The position numbers and the translations under genes were made by a program. A model generated the notes under the pieces. The model made no database searches. It had not been told where the DNA came from and saw only the letters and a list, made by a program, of their open reading frames with translations. A stretch of 64,000 bases of DNA from Rickettsia canadensis str. McKiel (GTDB lineage Bacteria; Pseudomonadota; Alphaproteobacteria; Rickettsiales; Rickettsiaceae). The stretch spans positions 62,001 to 126,000 of the forward strand of contig NC_009879.1 of assembly GCF_000014345.1 (NCBI RefSeq), given 5' to 3'. Positions 9,636 through 20,336 of the stretch are shown one piece after another. Numbering within the stretch: the first letter of the stretch is position 1; each line of letters opens with the position of its first letter.

Positions 9636-9665
9636 ATCTGTACATTTTTAATAACATATAAAATT

Positions 9666-11396
9666 ATGAATATATTTAATCAATTGAAACAAGACATAAT
9701 TGCAGCAAGCCGGCAATTATATAATAATCAAGAAATAGCGAATATTGTTACTATTGAAACGTCGAAAGATAATTTTAATGGTGATTTATCAAGTAATATT
9801 GCAATGATCATTGCTGCTAAAGAAAATATGCCTCCACGTACGGTGGCACTGAAATTTAAAGAAATACTGATAACATTACCTTATATTGCAAGTATAGAAA
9901 TAGCAGGGCCGGGCTTTATTAATTTTACTATAAAAGCGGAAAGTTGGCAGATAGCAATAAAAAATATTCTACAGCACGAAGGAAAGTTTTTTGAAATTGA
10001 TATAGATAAGAACAAATATATTAATATCGAGTATGTTTCAGCCAATCCCACTGGTCCAATGCATATAGGTCATGCTAGAGGAGCAGTATATGGCGATGTT
10101 TTAGCAAGAATTTTGCAAAAGGTAGGTTACAATGTTACAAAGGAATATTATGTTAATGATGCAGGATCACAAATAAATGATTTAGTTAGTACAGTATTAT
10201 TACGTTATAGAGAAGCTTTAGGCGAAAAAATTACTATCCCTGTTGGTTTATATCCAGGAGAGTATTTAATTCCGGTTGGACAAATTTTAGTGAAAGAATA
10301 TGGTAATAAATTATTAGTGATGGATGAAGAGGAACGGTTCAAAATAGTCAAAAATTTTGCTGTAGAAAAGATGCTTGATTTAAATAGAAAAGATTTAGAA
10401 GAGTTAGGTATTAAACATGATCTATTTTTCTCTGAACAGTCATTACATGATAAAGGTAAAATAGAGGAAATAGTTAAATTACTTACTAATATGGGGCTAA
10501 TTTATGAAGGTACGCTACCTGCTCCTAAGGGTAAAATTCATGCAAAATGGGATAACAGAGTTCAAAAATTATTTAAATCTACCAAGTATGGTGATAGTCA
10601 AGATCGCCCTATAGAAAAAGCTGACGGAAGTTGGTCGTATTTTGCTTCCGATCTTGCATATGCTAAGGATAAAATAGATAGAGGAGCTAATCACTTAATT
10701 TATGTACTTGGTGCTGATCATAGTGGATATGTTAAAAGAATTGAGGCAATAGTTAAAGCTCTAGGCAAAGAGCAGATTAAAGTAGATGTTAAAATCTGTC
10801 AATTGGTCAATTTTATTGAAAATGGTGTGCCCGTTAAAATGTCAAAACGTCTTGGAAACTTTGCTAGTGTGCAAGATGTAAATCATGAGGTGGGTAAAGA
10901 TATCATAAGGTTTATGATGTTGACTAGACAAAATGATAAGCCGCTTGATTTTGATTTAGTAAAAGTGAAAGAACAATCAAGAGAAAATCCTATCTTTTAT
11001 GTACAATATGCACATGTAAGAACAGTATCAATTTTATCAAAAGCTATGGAACTAATGCCGGAATCTTATAGTAGCTTTGAGGCTGGTATATATGATTTAT
11101 CATTATTATCATCAGAAGAAGAAATCGACATCATAAAACTTTTAGCTGCATGGACAAAAACATTAGAAGTATCTGCAAAATATTTTGAACCACATCGTAT
11201 AGCATTGTATTTAATAAATTTAGCTTCAAAATTTCATTCTATATGGAACTTTGGTAAAGAAAATAGTGACTATAGATTTGTAATTGAAAACAATAAAGAA
11301 TTAACTACCGCCCGTCTTGCTCTTGCTAAAGCTATACAAAAAGTTATAGCTAGCGGTTTTGAAGTGATAGGTGTAGAACCAATGAATAAAATGTAA
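9666..11396 (+). CDS. argS: Arginyl-tRNA synthetase
   Basis: A class I synthetase of 576 residues that charges tRNA-Arg. The N-terminal Add-1 domain starts MNIFNQLKQDI. The HIGH motif is at residues 133-136 in SANPTGPMHIGHARG, and the KMSK-like loop is VPVKMSKRLGNF. The C-terminal helical anticodon-binding domain follows. I place the start at ATG 9666: the frame stays open upstream to a TTG at 9522, but those 48 codons lie almost wholly inside a palindromic element and do not resemble ArgS. Length with the 9666 start is normal. Confidence 0.96.
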   Translation: MNIFNQLKQDIIAASRQLYNNQEIANIVTIETSKDNFNGDLSSNIAMIIAAKENMPPRTVALKFKEILITLPYIASIEIAGPGFINFTIKAESWQIAIKNILQHEGKFFEIDIDKNKYINIEYVSANPTGPMHIGHARGAVYGDVLARILQKVGYNVTKEYYVNDAGSQINDLVSTVLLRYREALGEKITIPVGLYPGEYLIPVGQILVKEYGNKLLVMDEEERFKIVKNFAVEKMLDLNRKDLEELGIKHDLFFSEQSLHDKGKIEEIVKLLTNMGLIYEGTLPAPKGKIHAKWDNRVQKLFKSTKYGDSQDRPIEKADGSWSYFASDLAYAKDKIDRGANHLIYVLGADHSGYVKRIEAIVKALGKEQIKVDVKICQLVNFIENGVPVKMSKRLGNFASVQDVNHEVGKDIIRFMMLTRQNDKPLDFDLVKVKEQSRENPIFYVQYAHVRTVSILSKAMELMPESYSSFEAGIYDLSLLSSEEEIDIIKLLAAWTKTLEVSAKYFEPHRIALYLINLASKFHSIWNFGKENSDYRFVIENNKELTTARLALAKAIQKVIASGFEVIGVEPMNKM

Positions 11397-11471
11397 TTAT
11401 TGTAAACGTTAGTACTAAACTTGCTGTGTTATTAACGCTTTTGTGGGAATGACAGCTAGAGTATTTTATTT

Positions 11472-12143
11472 ATGATCAATAATATTTTTGTTAAAATATG
11501 TATAGGGTGTTTAATATGTATATCTGCTATTTATTTTGCTTATCAATATTATCAGAGTAGCAAGCCGATAATAACTATTTATCCTGATGAGCTGCCTACA
11601 AAAATAAAACCGTCTATAATAGAAAATAACCAAGCAGCAGTACATAGTACGATATATGAAAATCTTATTGCTAAAGATATAAATATTAAAACTGTAAAAT
11701 TGCTTCCTGATCCTGAGAAACCTATAAATATAGATTCTTGCAACCAAAGTCAAAGCGATGAATCTTTTGATGAAATATCTAACCTTATTGCATTAATAGA
11801 GCCAAGTAATAACTCCAAAAATGAAACAGATTTAAATATAATAAAGCTTGAAAAAGGAACTAAAGATAAGGCTAGTAATGCTAAAAATTGTAAAAATAAT
11901 GGAAATTATAAAGTACAACTTGGTTCGGTAAAATCTGAAGTAGAAGCAATACAGGAAGGGGAAAGAATAAAAAAGAGATTCCCGAAAATTCTTCAAAATG
12001 TTGTTATCACAACCAAAAAAGTTAAATATGACGACGGCAAATTTTTCTATTTAATCTTAGCTGGTGATTATGGAAGTCTTAGTCAAGCTAAAGTGGTTTG
12101 TAAGAAATTAGCTTATAACAAGCAGAGTTGTGTGTTAAAATGA
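11472..12143 (+). CDS. SPOR-domain membrane-anchored protein
   Basis: A 223-residue protein with an N-terminal membrane anchor (residues about 5-27, [17 protein letters not shown]), a long low-complexity periplasmic linker, and a C-terminal SPOR domain from about residue 145 ([26 protein letters not shown] ... [19 protein letters not shown]). SPOR domains bind peptidoglycan stripped of stem peptides, typically at the division septum, so a role in septal wall processing is likely, though the partner is unknown. It lies 75 bases after argS and is followed by a palindromic repeat and parC. Confidence 0.88.
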   Translation: MINNIFVKICIGCLICISAIYFAYQYYQSSKPIITIYPDELPTKIKPSIIENNQAAVHSTIYENLIAKDINIKTVKLLPDPEKPINIDSCNQSQSDESFDEISNLIALIEPSNNSKNETDLNIIKLEKGTKDKASNAKNCKNNGNYKVQLGSVKSEVEAIQEGERIKKRFPKILQNVVITTKKVKYDDGKFFYLILAGDYGSLSQAKVVCKKLAYNKQSCVLK

Positions 12144-12181
12144 TGTTTTATTAGCATAGTTGACTTTACTATCTAGAAATA

Positions 12182-12244
12182 CAACTAAAAATGCTAAAAT
12201 TTTAGTATTTTAAACTCGATCCCGTGATCAAGTAGCAGGATGAC
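12182..12244. repeat. Palindromic repeat (RPE-type, group A), partial
   Basis: AAAAATGCTAAAATTTTAGTATTTT forms an AT-rich hairpin and is followed by CGATCCCGTGATCAAGTAGCAGGATGAC, which matches the right half of the intact element at 52706-52820. It lies between the SPOR protein gene and parC. Confidence 0.6.
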
Positions 12245-12327
12245 AACAAAAAAATCGAGCTATGTAACAAACTTTGCGCGGGAATGAAATAGGAGTCAAT
12301 ACAACAAAAACAAATACTAAACATTTT

Positions 12328-14544
12328 ATGAAACAAGCTAAAATAGAAAATATTGATTTTGGTAATGCATTATCGGAGCGTTATCTTGCTTATGCATTAT
12401 CAACAATTATGTCGCGTTCGCTTCCTGATGTACGTGATGGACTTAAGCCTGTACATCGTAGGTTATTATACGCCATGCTACAGCTAAGGCTTGAACCGAA
12501 TTCTGGCTATAAGAAATGTGCAAGAGTAGTTGGTGATGTGATCGGTAAATATCACCCGCACGGTGATGGTGCGGTATATGATACTTTAGTGCGTCTTGCT
12601 CAATATTTTTCATTACGTTATCCTTTAATTGATGGACAGGGCAATTTCGGCTCTATAGATGGCGATAATGCAGCGGCTATGCGTTATACTGAATCACGTA
12701 TGACTGAGATATGTATGTTATTAATGGATGATATTGATAAGGATACGGTAGATTTTCGCCCTACTTATGATGATTCCGATTTAGAACCAGTAATAATGCC
12801 GGCAAGTTTTCCGAACTTACTAGCTAATGGTTCTGAAGGGATAGCAGTCGGCATGGCAACCAATATACCGCCGCATAATTTACATGAGTTATGTGATGCT
12901 CTAATACATTTAATCGACCATCCGAAAGCTGAAGTTAACGATATAATGAACTTTATTAAAGGTCCTGATTTTCCGACTGGTGGCATAATTATTGATAAAG
13001 CTGAAGTTATTAATGCTGCATATAGTACGGGACGTGGTAGTCTTAGAGTGAGAAGCAGATGGAAAAAAGAGGAGTTAAGTTACGGTACATATCAGATAGT
13101 TGTCACTGAAATACCTTATCAAGTGCAAAAATCAAAACTCATAGAACAAATAGCGATATTACTAAAGGATAAAAAAATCCCGCTTGTTAGCAATATTAGA
13201 GATGAATCAACCGATATTATCAGGTTGGTTATAGAGCCAAGAGATCGTAATTGTGATCCGCAGGTAGTTATGGAGTCTCTATTCAAGCTAACGAATTTAG
13301 AAAGCCGAATTCAACTAAATATGAATGTAATAGGTAGTAATAACGTACCGAGAGTAATGAATATTTTAGAGATTTTACAAGAGTTTCTAGATCATAGGCA
13401 AAGTATTGTTACTCGCAGGTCAACTTATCTTTTAAATAAAATCCAGCATCGTTTAGAAATTCTAGAAGGACTTAGAATAGCTTATCTAAATTTTGATGAA
13501 ATCATTAAAATTATTCGTGAAGAGGATGAGCCCAAAGCGATAATGATCAACTGGTTTAAGCTAACCGAAATACAGGTAGAAGCGATATTAAATACCCGTC
13601 TTCGTTCGCTTCACAGGCTTGAAGAACAGAAAATTATTAATGAACATAGTAATTTAAAAAAACAACAAGTCATATTAGAAGAGATTTTAAATAATCCTAA
13701 AGAACTATGGAAAGTAGTTAAAAAAGAAATAAAAACAGTACAAACAAAATTTGGATTAAATACAGTAATAGGAGCAAGGCGGACCTACTTTGAAGAAGTA
13801 ACGCTTACGAATCAAGTAGTTGATATAACGGCTTTCATTACTAAAGAACCGATTACTATTATCTGCTCAAAAATGGGGTGGGTACGTTCGTTCAAAGGTC
13901 ATAACAATGATTTATCGAATATTAAATATAAAGAAGGTGACACAGAAAAATTTATTTTAAAAGCTTATACGACCGATAAACTATTAATAGTTAGTTCAGA
14001 AGGGAGGTTTTTTACGTTACTTGCCGATAATATTTCCAAAGGTAAAGGAACGGAGGAATCTATAAAGTTACTTGTGGATATAGGCAATAATGATATTACT
14101 AATATTTTAGTCTATAAACCTGATCAGCTTTTATTACTTGCAAGTAGCATAGGTAAGGGATTTTTAGTTAATTCAAACGAAGTAATTGCTCAAACAAAAA
14201 CAGGAAAGCAAATTATGAACGTACCAAATGGACATATATGCATTACTTGCTTGCCTGCAAATGGAGATAGTGTTGCTTGCATCGGTGAGAGCCGTAAATT
14301 GCTTGTGTTTAATATAGATGAAATACCTGAAATGAAAAAAGGACAAGGTGTAACGTTACAAAAATTTAAAGATGCAAAGCTTCTCGATGTTAAAATATTT
14401 AATAAAGAAGATGGTTTAGGCTGGAATAACAATGGAAAAGTAAAGCTCGAGAAAAATATTATTACCTTTTTAGGGAAAAGAGGTGGTGCAGGTAAATTAC
14501 CGCCTATGGGTTTCCCTAAAAATAACAGGTTTTCATCATCGTAA
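12328..14544 (+). CDS. parC: DNA topoisomerase IV subunit A
   Basis: A type IIA topoisomerase subunit of 738 residues that decatenates daughter chromosomes together with ParE. The N-terminal winged-helix part has [27 protein letters not shown], the quinolone-region stretch [26 protein letters not shown], and the catalytic tyrosine in [12 protein letters not shown] coiled-coil domain and a degenerate beta-pinwheel C-terminus follow, as expected for ParC rather than GyrA. I start at ATG 12328 ([15 protein letters not shown]); the frame is open to a TTG at 12274, but that stretch is repeat-derived. parE is not in this window. Confidence 0.95.
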   Translation: MKQAKIENIDFGNALSERYLAYALSTIMSRSLPDVRDGLKPVHRRLLYAMLQLRLEPNSGYKKCARVVGDVIGKYHPHGDGAVYDTLVRLAQYFSLRYPLIDGQGNFGSIDGDNAAAMRYTESRMTEICMLLMDDIDKDTVDFRPTYDDSDLEPVIMPASFPNLLANGSEGIAVGMATNIPPHNLHELCDALIHLIDHPKAEVNDIMNFIKGPDFPTGGIIIDKAEVINAAYSTGRGSLRVRSRWKKEELSYGTYQIVVTEIPYQVQKSKLIEQIAILLKDKKIPLVSNIRDESTDIIRLVIEPRDRNCDPQVVMESLFKLTNLESRIQLNMNVIGSNNVPRVMNILEILQEFLDHRQSIVTRRSTYLLNKIQHRLEILEGLRIAYLNFDEIIKIIREEDEPKAIMINWFKLTEIQVEAILNTRLRSLHRLEEQKIINEHSNLKKQQVILEEILNNPKELWKVVKKEIKTVQTKFGLNTVIGARRTYFEEVTLTNQVVDITAFITKEPITIICSKMGWVRSFKGHNNDLSNIKYKEGDTEKFILKAYTTDKLLIVSSEGRFFTLLADNISKGKGTEESIKLLVDIGNNDITNILVYKPDQLLLLASSIGKGFLVNSNEVIAQTKTGKQIMNVPNGHICITCLPANGDSVACIGESRKLLVFNIDEIPEMKKGQGVTLQKFKDAKLLDVKIFNKEDGLGWNNNGKVKLEKNIITFLGKRGGAGKLPPMGFPKNNRFSSS

Positions 14545-14593
14545 TAAAAATTTAGTGTATATAAGAAACCCAGTATATTTTATATGGTTTGAT

Positions 14594-14620
14594 ACAAGCG
14601 AATTTTTAGGATTCGCTTGT
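14594..14620. terminator. Hairpin downstream of parC
   Basis: ACAAGCGAAT (14594-14603) pairs with ATTCGCTTGT (14611-14620) across a 7-base loop, 50 bases after the parC stop. There is no T run after it on the plus strand, so terminator function is only likely. Confidence 0.5.
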
Positions 14621-14760
14621 GGTACTCACGTTACAAAGCTAAGCATAATTTGACAAGAATTAGAAAGCTGCAGACTAAACCAATGGTTCAGAAGTGTAAC
14701 AGAAGAGTAAACAAGGCTATTGCAATAACGAACTATAATAGTTCGATTAAAAAAGTTAAA

Positions 14761-14795
14761 TAATCAAGGCATAAGATTGCTCTATGCCTTGATTA
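14761..14795 (-). terminator. Hairpin between convergent parC and porin genes
   Basis: TAATCAAGGCATA (14761-14773) pairs perfectly with 14783-14795 around a 9-base loop. Read on the minus strand, the stem is followed by a T-rich tract (complement of AAAAAAGTTAAA), so it fits a rho-independent terminator of the porin gene. The rest of the 363-base gap (14545-14907) holds no gene that I can support. Confidence 0.65.
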
Positions 14796-14907
14796 TAATA
14801 ATGATGAAATTATTTTATTCTCATAGAGCATAATGAGTTTGTAAGTAATTTTGTTAACTCTTACAATAATGCTAATCGGCTATAAAACGATGTAAATTTG
14901 TAAACAA

Positions 14908-16230
14908 TTAAAACTTAAGTTTTGTACCTATAAGACCAACAGTACCTCGTGTTGTCTTACGAGGTGCTTCAGGGTAATATACAGGCTTACCTTTAGCTTG
15001 GAAATGAGAAATTTCAGCATATGGTAATAAACCAGGCATGATCTTATATTCAGTAGCTAAGCTTACAGTGTTAACAGTATTTTTATATCTTGAAGTTTTG
15101 AGATATTCAAGGCTTGTTTTTATAGGTCCTTGCCTATAAGCAACTGCTCCATTGTAATAATAGGTATCACGACCGACTTTATAATATTCTTTAGCGGTTA
15201 AGCTTTTACCTAAACTACCGTAAGAAGCTCCGCAAGAGAAATTACCGTAAGTAAATACTGCTCCAAGATTATATGCTTTTAAATTAGACAGCTTATAAGT
15301 ATTTAGAACCTCTACTCCTTTAGTTCTGTCCATTTTAGTATGAATAAGACGACGAGCAGGCTTGCCGTATTCTCCGGTAACAGATAATTTTAAGTCTGTA
15401 TCTTCACTAATTTCATGTTCATAAGTTAAGCCAGCAGAAAAAGCATCTCTAATATTCTGATTGATAGTCATAGCTTCATTATTTTCTAATTTAACCCTCT
15501 GTATTCCAGTTTTAGAAACGCTAATCACATTGCTTCCTGAACTTTTGTCAGGCATTAAATTATTTATATATCTATTACCACCTGTATTAGCAGTATCGGG
15601 AGTATAAGAGATAGCGGCTTGGAAGCCTTTCATTTTAGGCGTAAAAAAGTTTACTCTTCTAGCTCTTTCAGTTTTATCATTGATTTGATCAAAATAATTC
15701 GAGTATGATTCAAGATAAAAGCTAGCATTAGTATCAAAATCCGGCTTTAAGCCTTTATACCTCATATGCTGACCATTGAGTAGAGCATATCTAGACCACC
15801 CCCCAGTACCTGCAGTTACTTGAGAGCCAGTAATACGTAATTTAGCACTTGCATCAGCAGGAGAGCCGAGTTCTGTTTTACCGTAACTAGTTTCAATAAA
15901 GATATGTGATCCATTATAACTTGTAGAGGTTTTTACTCTTGTAGTAGGCTGAAGCACTATTTTAGCACCTGCTATTATATCATTAATAGTTTTAGTAATA
16001 GTTGCCGCAAACGCTGCTTCTGTATAGAACCCTAACTTTTTCCTGTTATCGGTTACATTTTTATCAAATAAAATTAAATGATCCTGTTTAATGTAACCAC
16101 TTTCAAGTAAATAAAATCCTTCTAATTTTATTGAAGTATCAGAATTAGAAATAATAGGTGTTGGATTTTTTGTGGCAAGACAAGCCGATGCGAAGCAAAC
16201 AATACTTGTAGCTAATAATAAATTTTTCAT
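14908..16230 (-). CDS. Outer-membrane porin-like beta-barrel protein
   Basis: A 440-residue protein with an N-terminal signal peptide (MKNLLLATSIVCFASACLA, cleavage near residue 19) and alternating hydrophobic beta strands to a C-terminal GTKLKF ending in phenylalanine, typical of outer-membrane barrels. The early SIKLEGFYLLESGYIKQD, the EAAFAATITKTINDIIAGAKI stretch and the loop containing ETSYGKTELGSPADASAKL match the architecture of gram-negative diffusion porins of alphaproteobacteria. It is probably a general porin for nutrient uptake. GGAGAC upstream of the ATG and a good promoter suggest strong expression; it is monocistronic and divergent from dcd. Confidence 0.8.
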   Translation of the reverse strand: MKNLLLATSIVCFASACLATKNPTPIISNSDTSIKLEGFYLLESGYIKQDHLILFDKNVTDNRKKLGFYTEAAFAATITKTINDIIAGAKIVLQPTTRVKTSTSYNGSHIFIETSYGKTELGSPADASAKLRITGSQVTAGTGGWSRYALLNGQHMRYKGLKPDFDTNASFYLESYSNYFDQINDKTERARRVNFFTPKMKGFQAAISYTPDTANTGGNRYINNLMPDKSSGSNVISVSKTGIQRVKLENNEAMTINQNIRDAFSAGLTYEHEISEDTDLKLSVTGEYGKPARRLIHTKMDRTKGVEVLNTYKLSNLKAYNLGAVFTYGNFSCGASYGSLGKSLTAKEYYKVGRDTYYYNGAVAYRQGPIKTSLEYLKTSRYKNTVNTVSLATEYKIMPGLLPYAEISHFQAKGKPVYYPEAPRKTTRGTVGLIGTKLKF

Positions 16231-16314
16231 TTATTGAAGTCTCCATAAAACTAAATAATAATTTATAAAAATACTAAAAAATAAACTTTCAGTATATAAA
16301 TCTAACTACACTAA

Positions 16315-16344
16315 AGTATAACAATGCTTTATAATAATTGACAA
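16315..16344 (-). promoter_or_regulatory. Candidate sigma-70 promoter of the porin gene
   Basis: On the minus strand TTGTCA (16344-16339), an 18-base spacer and TATACT (16320-16315) lie about 85 bases upstream of the porin start codon. Both hexamers are one mismatch from consensus. It lies in the 280-base divergent gap between the porin and dcd. Confidence 0.55.
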
Positions 16345-16513
16345 TAAAAAACTATTTTAATTTGTAATAATTTAATTTTAAATAGATAATGTTGTATTAT
16401 TACCACTATCATTATTCAAGTAACCTTAGACTTATAGTTTTAAAGAAAAATTTTGTATTGTAAATAATTATGAGTTATAATCATTAGTTTATTAATTAAA
16501 TTAAGTTTTGATT

Positions 16514-17080
16514 ATGGCTATTATGTCAGATAAGTGGATAAAAGAAGCTGTTATAAATCAAAGTATGATTAAACCATTTGTGGAAAAGCAGGTCAGAGTT
16601 CATAATAAAGACAAGATTATTTCTTATGGTTTATCTTCTTACGGCTATGATGCTAGAGTATCTAATGAATTTAAAATATTTACCAATATTAATTCTACTA
16701 CGGTTGATCCAAAAAATTTCAGTGAATATAATTTAGTTGATAGAGAAGTAGATGTGTGTATTATCCCACCTAATAGTTTTGCCCTTGGCAGAACTATAGA
16801 ATATTTTAAAGTACCACGTGATATATTAGTTATTTGTGTCGGCAAGTCCACTTATGCAAGGTGCGGTATAATAGTAAATGTGACTCCTTTAGAGCCAGAG
16901 TGGGAAGGACATGTAACTTTAGAGTTTTCTAATACTACTCCATTACCTGCTAAAATATATGCAAATGAAGGAGCTTGTCAGTTTTTATTTTTAAACAGTG
17001 ATCAAATGTGTGATACTTCATATGCTGATCGACAAGGAAAATATATGAAACAAGTAGGCGTAACTTTACCATTAACATAA
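16514..17080 (+). CDS. dcd: dCTP deaminase
   Basis: A 188-residue trimeric dCTP deaminase that makes dUTP, the precursor of dTMP. Conserved stretches are [13 protein letters not shown] (residues about 36-48), [63 protein letters not shown], which contains the nucleotide-binding and catalytic glutamate (E in [12 protein letters not shown]), and [13 protein letters not shown] at the end. I prefer ATG 16514 ([11 protein letters not shown]) over an upstream TTG; ATG 16523 is also possible. Length is normal. It is followed by secB with a 96-base gap. Confidence 0.95.
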   Translation: MAIMSDKWIKEAVINQSMIKPFVEKQVRVHNKDKIISYGLSSYGYDARVSNEFKIFTNINSTTVDPKNFSEYNLVDREVDVCIIPPNSFALGRTIEYFKVPRDILVICVGKSTYARCGIIVNVTPLEPEWEGHVTLEFSNTTPLPAKIYANEGACQFLFLNSDQMCDTSYADRQGKYMKQVGVTLPLT

Positions 17081-17176
17081 CTTTTTTATTTAAAAAATTT
17101 ATTAGTTCTTACTTTAAAAAACAATAATACTATTAAGTAAGTAATTATAAATATAATATTTTTAATAAGGATCTTT

Positions 17177-17635
17177 ATGAGTACAATAAATACTAATACG
17201 AATGAGGTAATGCCTCATATTTCCGTTAATGCACAATATATAAAAGATTTATCTCTTGAGAACCCTTCTGCCCCATCTTCTCTTGCAGCTTTGGATCAAC
17301 GCCCTCAAATTGATTTATCTCTAGATATAAATATTACTAATTTATCGGAAGAAAATTTCTATGAAGTAGAGTTAAATATCGAAGCAATTGCAAGAAATGA
17401 AAAATATACATTATTTCAGATAGAATTAAAATATGCCGGAGTATTTAATTTAATTAATATTGATTCTGAACAACATCCGATTTTATTATCCGTTCATTGC
17501 CCGGCAATGATATTCCCATTTGCTAGAAAAATTATAGCTAGTTGTACTCAAGATGCAGGATTCCAGCCTTTAATGATTGATCCTATAGACTTTGGTGCCT
17601 TATATCATAAAAAAATGTCGGAGCATCAAAACTAA
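17177..17635 (+). CDS. secB: Protein-export chaperone SecB
   Basis: A 152-residue cytosolic tetrameric chaperone that keeps presecretory proteins unfolded and hands them to SecA. The family hallmarks are [19 protein letters not shown] near the N-terminus, the beta-strand segment [31 protein letters not shown], and the [37 protein letters not shown] core. AAGGATC 8 bases before the ATG is a good ribosome binding site. Substrates probably include the porin and autotransporter precursors encoded in this window; that link is inference. Confidence 0.96.
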
Positions 17636-17860
17636 GAAAATCATTTAATTATTAAATACACTTCGTTTTAAACGTCATGGTTTTTAAATCAATATAGATA
17701 AGATATAATAGTAAAAATTTTATCAATATGTTTAAATATTCTTTACTTATATTATTAATGAATGTATAAAGCACTAGATAAAAAATTATAAATTAATTAA
17801 CAATAACTAACTGTAATTAAATTATAACACAATATAAAAATTATTTTATGGAGAAAAACA

Positions 17861-18574
17861 ATGAGAGTTTTGTTAATTGAAGACAAGCCGGAAATGGCGA
17901 ACTTAATAGAGCTAACTTTAGCTTCAGAGGGTATAGTTTGCGATAAAGCTTCAGTTGGTGTAGAAGATTTAAGGCTTGCTAAAGTCAGTGGTTATGATCT
18001 AGTGATTTTAGATCTTATGTTACCTGATATTAATAGTTTTGAAATATTACTAAGATTGCGTGCTGCAAAAATAAAAACCCCTATCTTAATTCTATCTAGC
18101 TTAACGGATACGGATCAAAAAATTACTGGTTTCTCTTTCGGAGCCGATGATTATCTAACCAAGCCGTTTGTAAGAGAGGAATTAATTGCTAGAATTAAAG
18201 CTATAGTTAGACGTTCTAAAGGTCATGTAGCATCAGTATTTAGATTTGATAAGGTTAGTGTAAACCTAGATACTAGAAGTGTAGAAGTTGAAGGCAAAAA
18301 AGTACATTTGACAAACAAAGAATATGCTGTTTTAGAGCTATTAATACTTCGAAGAGGCACTATTTTAACTAAAGAAATGTTCTTAAATCACTTATATAAT
18401 AGTGTTGACGAACCGGCAATAAAAATTATTGACGTATTTATTTGTAAGCTTCGTAAAAAGCTAAGTGATGCTGCCGGCGGTAGAGATTATATTGATACAG
18501 TATGGGGACGCGGTTATATGCTAAAAGAATATGATGAATTACAACAAAAAGAAATTTTAGCACAAGGAGCATAA
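17861..18574 (+). CDS. ctrA: Cell-cycle response regulator CtrA
   Basis: A 237-residue OmpR-family response regulator. The receiver domain has the acidic pair E7-D8, phospho-acceptor D51 in VILDLMLPD, and K in YLTKPF. The DNA-binding winged helix spans about residues 125-225 with HLTNKEYAVLELL and GGRDYIDTVWGRGYML, which is the CtrA-type ending. CtrA controls the cell cycle and other programs in alphaproteobacteria. GGAG upstream supports the ATG. The next gene, queF, starts 3 bases after the stop, an unusual pairing that implies cotranscription. I saw no clear TTAA-N7-TTAA CtrA box upstream. Confidence 0.9.
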   Translation: MRVLLIEDKPEMANLIELTLASEGIVCDKASVGVEDLRLAKVSGYDLVILDLMLPDINSFEILLRLRAAKIKTPILILSSLTDTDQKITGFSFGADDYLTKPFVREELIARIKAIVRRSKGHVASVFRFDKVSVNLDTRSVEVEGKKVHLTNKEYAVLELLILRRGTILTKEMFLNHLYNSVDEPAIKIIDVFICKLRKKLSDAAGGRDYIDTVWGRGYMLKEYDELQQKEILAQGA

Positions 18575-18577
18575 TTA

Positions 18578-19399
18578 ATGCCTTTATCTGCTTCTTTACT
18601 TGGTAAAAATAGTACTTATAAAGATAGTTACGATGCAACTTTATTATTTAAAATTCCACGTATAAATAATCGAAACGAACTTGGAATAAATAGTAATAAT
18701 CTTCCGTTTTACGGTGTAGATATTTGGAATACATATGAACTATCTTGTCTTAATAAGAATGGTAAGCCATGGGTTGGAGTAGGCACTTTTTATATACCAA
18801 CGGATTCTGAAAATATAGTAGAGTCAAAATCATTTAAATTATATCTAAATTCTTTTAATAACTTTGTTGTTGAATCAATAGAAGAATTAGAAAGAATTAT
18901 CTTGCAGGACCTAAGTAATGTTACACACGCTAAAGTAACAGGACAGATATTTCCTATAAATACAAAAATAGAATTTGGTCTTCCAAGCGGTAAAAATATC
19001 GATGATTTAAATATAGAATGCAATAATTACTGTCCACCCGATAATAGTTTAATTGAGTATGAAGATGTTTTGGTAGAAGAAGAGATTAATTCTAATTTAC
19101 TAAAATCAAATTGTTTAGTAACCGGTCAGCCGGATTGGGGTACAATCGTTATAAAATATAGAGGAAAAAAGTTAAAACATGATTCTTTCCTAAAATATCT
19201 AATATCTTTTAGAAATTATAATGAATTTGCAGAGCAGTGTGCCGAGCGTATTTTTACAGACATTAATAACTCGATAAATCCTGATTTTCTTTCTATTTAT
19301 ATAGTATATACTAGGCGTGGAGGGATTGATATTTGTCCATATCGTTCTCTAGATCAAAATTATAATTTACCTAGCAATAAACGACTTATTAGACAGTAA
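18578..19399 (+). CDS. queF: NADPH-dependent 7-cyano-7-deazaguanine (preQ0) reductase QueF
   Basis: A 273-residue two-domain QueF of the long (E. coli) type, which reduces the nitrile of preQ0 to the amine preQ1 on the way to queuosine in tRNA. Features: the QueF motif [12 protein letters not shown] (residues 82-93), the catalytic cysteine C179 in [13 protein letters not shown] with the general acid D186, and the ending [14 protein letters not shown] (about 245-258). It lies 3 bases after ctrA. A queuosine-precursor carrier gene at 25913 in this window gives a matching import route. Upstream preQ0 synthesis genes are not here. Confidence 0.9.
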   Translation: MPLSASLLGKNSTYKDSYDATLLFKIPRINNRNELGINSNNLPFYGVDIWNTYELSCLNKNGKPWVGVGTFYIPTDSENIVESKSFKLYLNSFNNFVVESIEELERIILQDLSNVTHAKVTGQIFPINTKIEFGLPSGKNIDDLNIECNNYCPPDNSLIEYEDVLVEEEINSNLLKSNCLVTGQPDWGTIVIKYRGKKLKHDSFLKYLISFRNYNEFAEQCAERIFTDINNSINPDFLSIYIVYTRRGGIDICPYRSLDQNYNLPSNKRLIRQ

Positions 19400-19518
19400 T
19401 ACACTTTTTTAATCCATAAAAAAATTTCGCTTTGTGAGGAAACCTTGATTATGTTGATAACAAGTTATCATTGTGAGAATTTACTAGCCCTTATTGTATA
19501 GATCAAAAAACACGTTCA

Positions 19519-19612
19519 GGTATCCACCCTAGCTTGACCACGGAAATACAAACTTAAAATACTAATAATTTTAGTATTTTTAACTGGATCCCACAATCAA
19601 GTCGTTGGGGAT
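19519..19612. repeat. Palindromic repeat (RPE-type, group A), decayed
   Basis: Left half TATCCACCCTAGCTTGACCACGG, centre hairpin AAAATACTAATAATTTTAGT, right half CTGGATCCCACAATCAAG. It matches elements at 48060 and 52706 but the arms are no longer complementary. It lies in the convergent gap between queF and the DUF1013 gene (19400-19671), which holds nothing else I can see. Confidence 0.6.
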
Positions 19613-19671
19613 AATAATCAGACAATGATCCATGCAAGCAATTCTTCCGCAGAATAGAAGTTATTATAATT

Positions 19672-20232
19672 TTATGATTCTTTTGTAGGATTTTGTATAG
19701 GTTTTAAGACTTCTACTATTTTATTTAGGTCTATTTGACTACAGATTCCCAGTAATACAGGATCACGAGGACGAATAGAATTCATATTCCAATGACTACG
19801 GGTCCTAATAGCATTGATAGTAGTTTTAGTAGTACCTACTAGTTTAATTATTTGATGGTCTTGGATGTTCGGATAATTAGATAATAACCAATATATAGCA
19901 TCCGGTTTATCTTGACGTCTTGCTATAGGGATATATTTAGCACGTTGTTTTTTCTGATTTTTCATCAATTCATCAGTTGGACTATATGAAATTTGTAAGC
20001 TAGTATTAGGATCTTTACTGCAACGTTCAATTTCCTCTAAAGTTAATTGACCGTTTGCAATTGGACTTAAACCTTTTATAGATTGTGCTACCTCACCGTC
20101 AGCCATACCTTTTATTTCAAATTCATGAATACCGCAAAAATCGGCAATTTGTTTAAAAGTTAAAGAAGTATGTTCAATTAACCACATAGCTGTGGCTTTT
20201 GGCAGAAGCGGTAATATTTTTTGCGCATTCAT
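19672..20232 (-). CDS. DUF1013 transcription regulator (TrcR-like)
   Basis: A 186-residue protein beginning KILPLLPKATAMWLIEHTSLTFKQIADFCGIHEFEIKGMADGE, a helix-turn-helix segment, followed by a second HTH-like part (IIKLVGTTKTTINAIRTRSHWN, about residues 130-151) and PRDPVLLGICSQIDL. These match the DUF1013 family restricted to alphaproteobacteria; as I recall, the Caulobacter member acts with RNA polymerase in transcription control. Role here is therefore probably regulatory. It stands alone on the minus strand, flanked on both sides by palindromic repeats. Family call is firm; function is inferred. Confidence 0.83.
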   Translation of the reverse strand: MNAQKILPLLPKATAMWLIEHTSLTFKQIADFCGIHEFEIKGMADGEVAQSIKGLSPIANGQLTLEEIERCSKDPNTSLQISYSPTDELMKNQKKQRAKYIPIARRQDKPDAIYWLLSNYPNIQDHQIIKLVGTTKTTINAIRTRSHWNMNSIRPRDPVLLGICSQIDLNKIVEVLKPIQNPTKES

Positions 20233-20336
20233 GATAATTGTTTTTTGGCTTAATTTGAAAAGTTATAACAAATAGAGTTATTTAAGTCAATCTTCATTTA
20301 AAATGATCAATGTCATTTTATAGCTAAAAGCAAGTA

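Noticed and set aside
9522..9665. N-terminal extension of argS from a TTG start
   Set aside because: It lies almost entirely inside a palindromic element, has no similarity to ArgS, and the ATG at 9666 gives the normal length.
14640..14760. About 41 open codons between parC and the porin gene, with a basic transposase-like look
   Set aside because: No start codon, no recognisable family, and too short to support as a gene or insertion sequence remnant.
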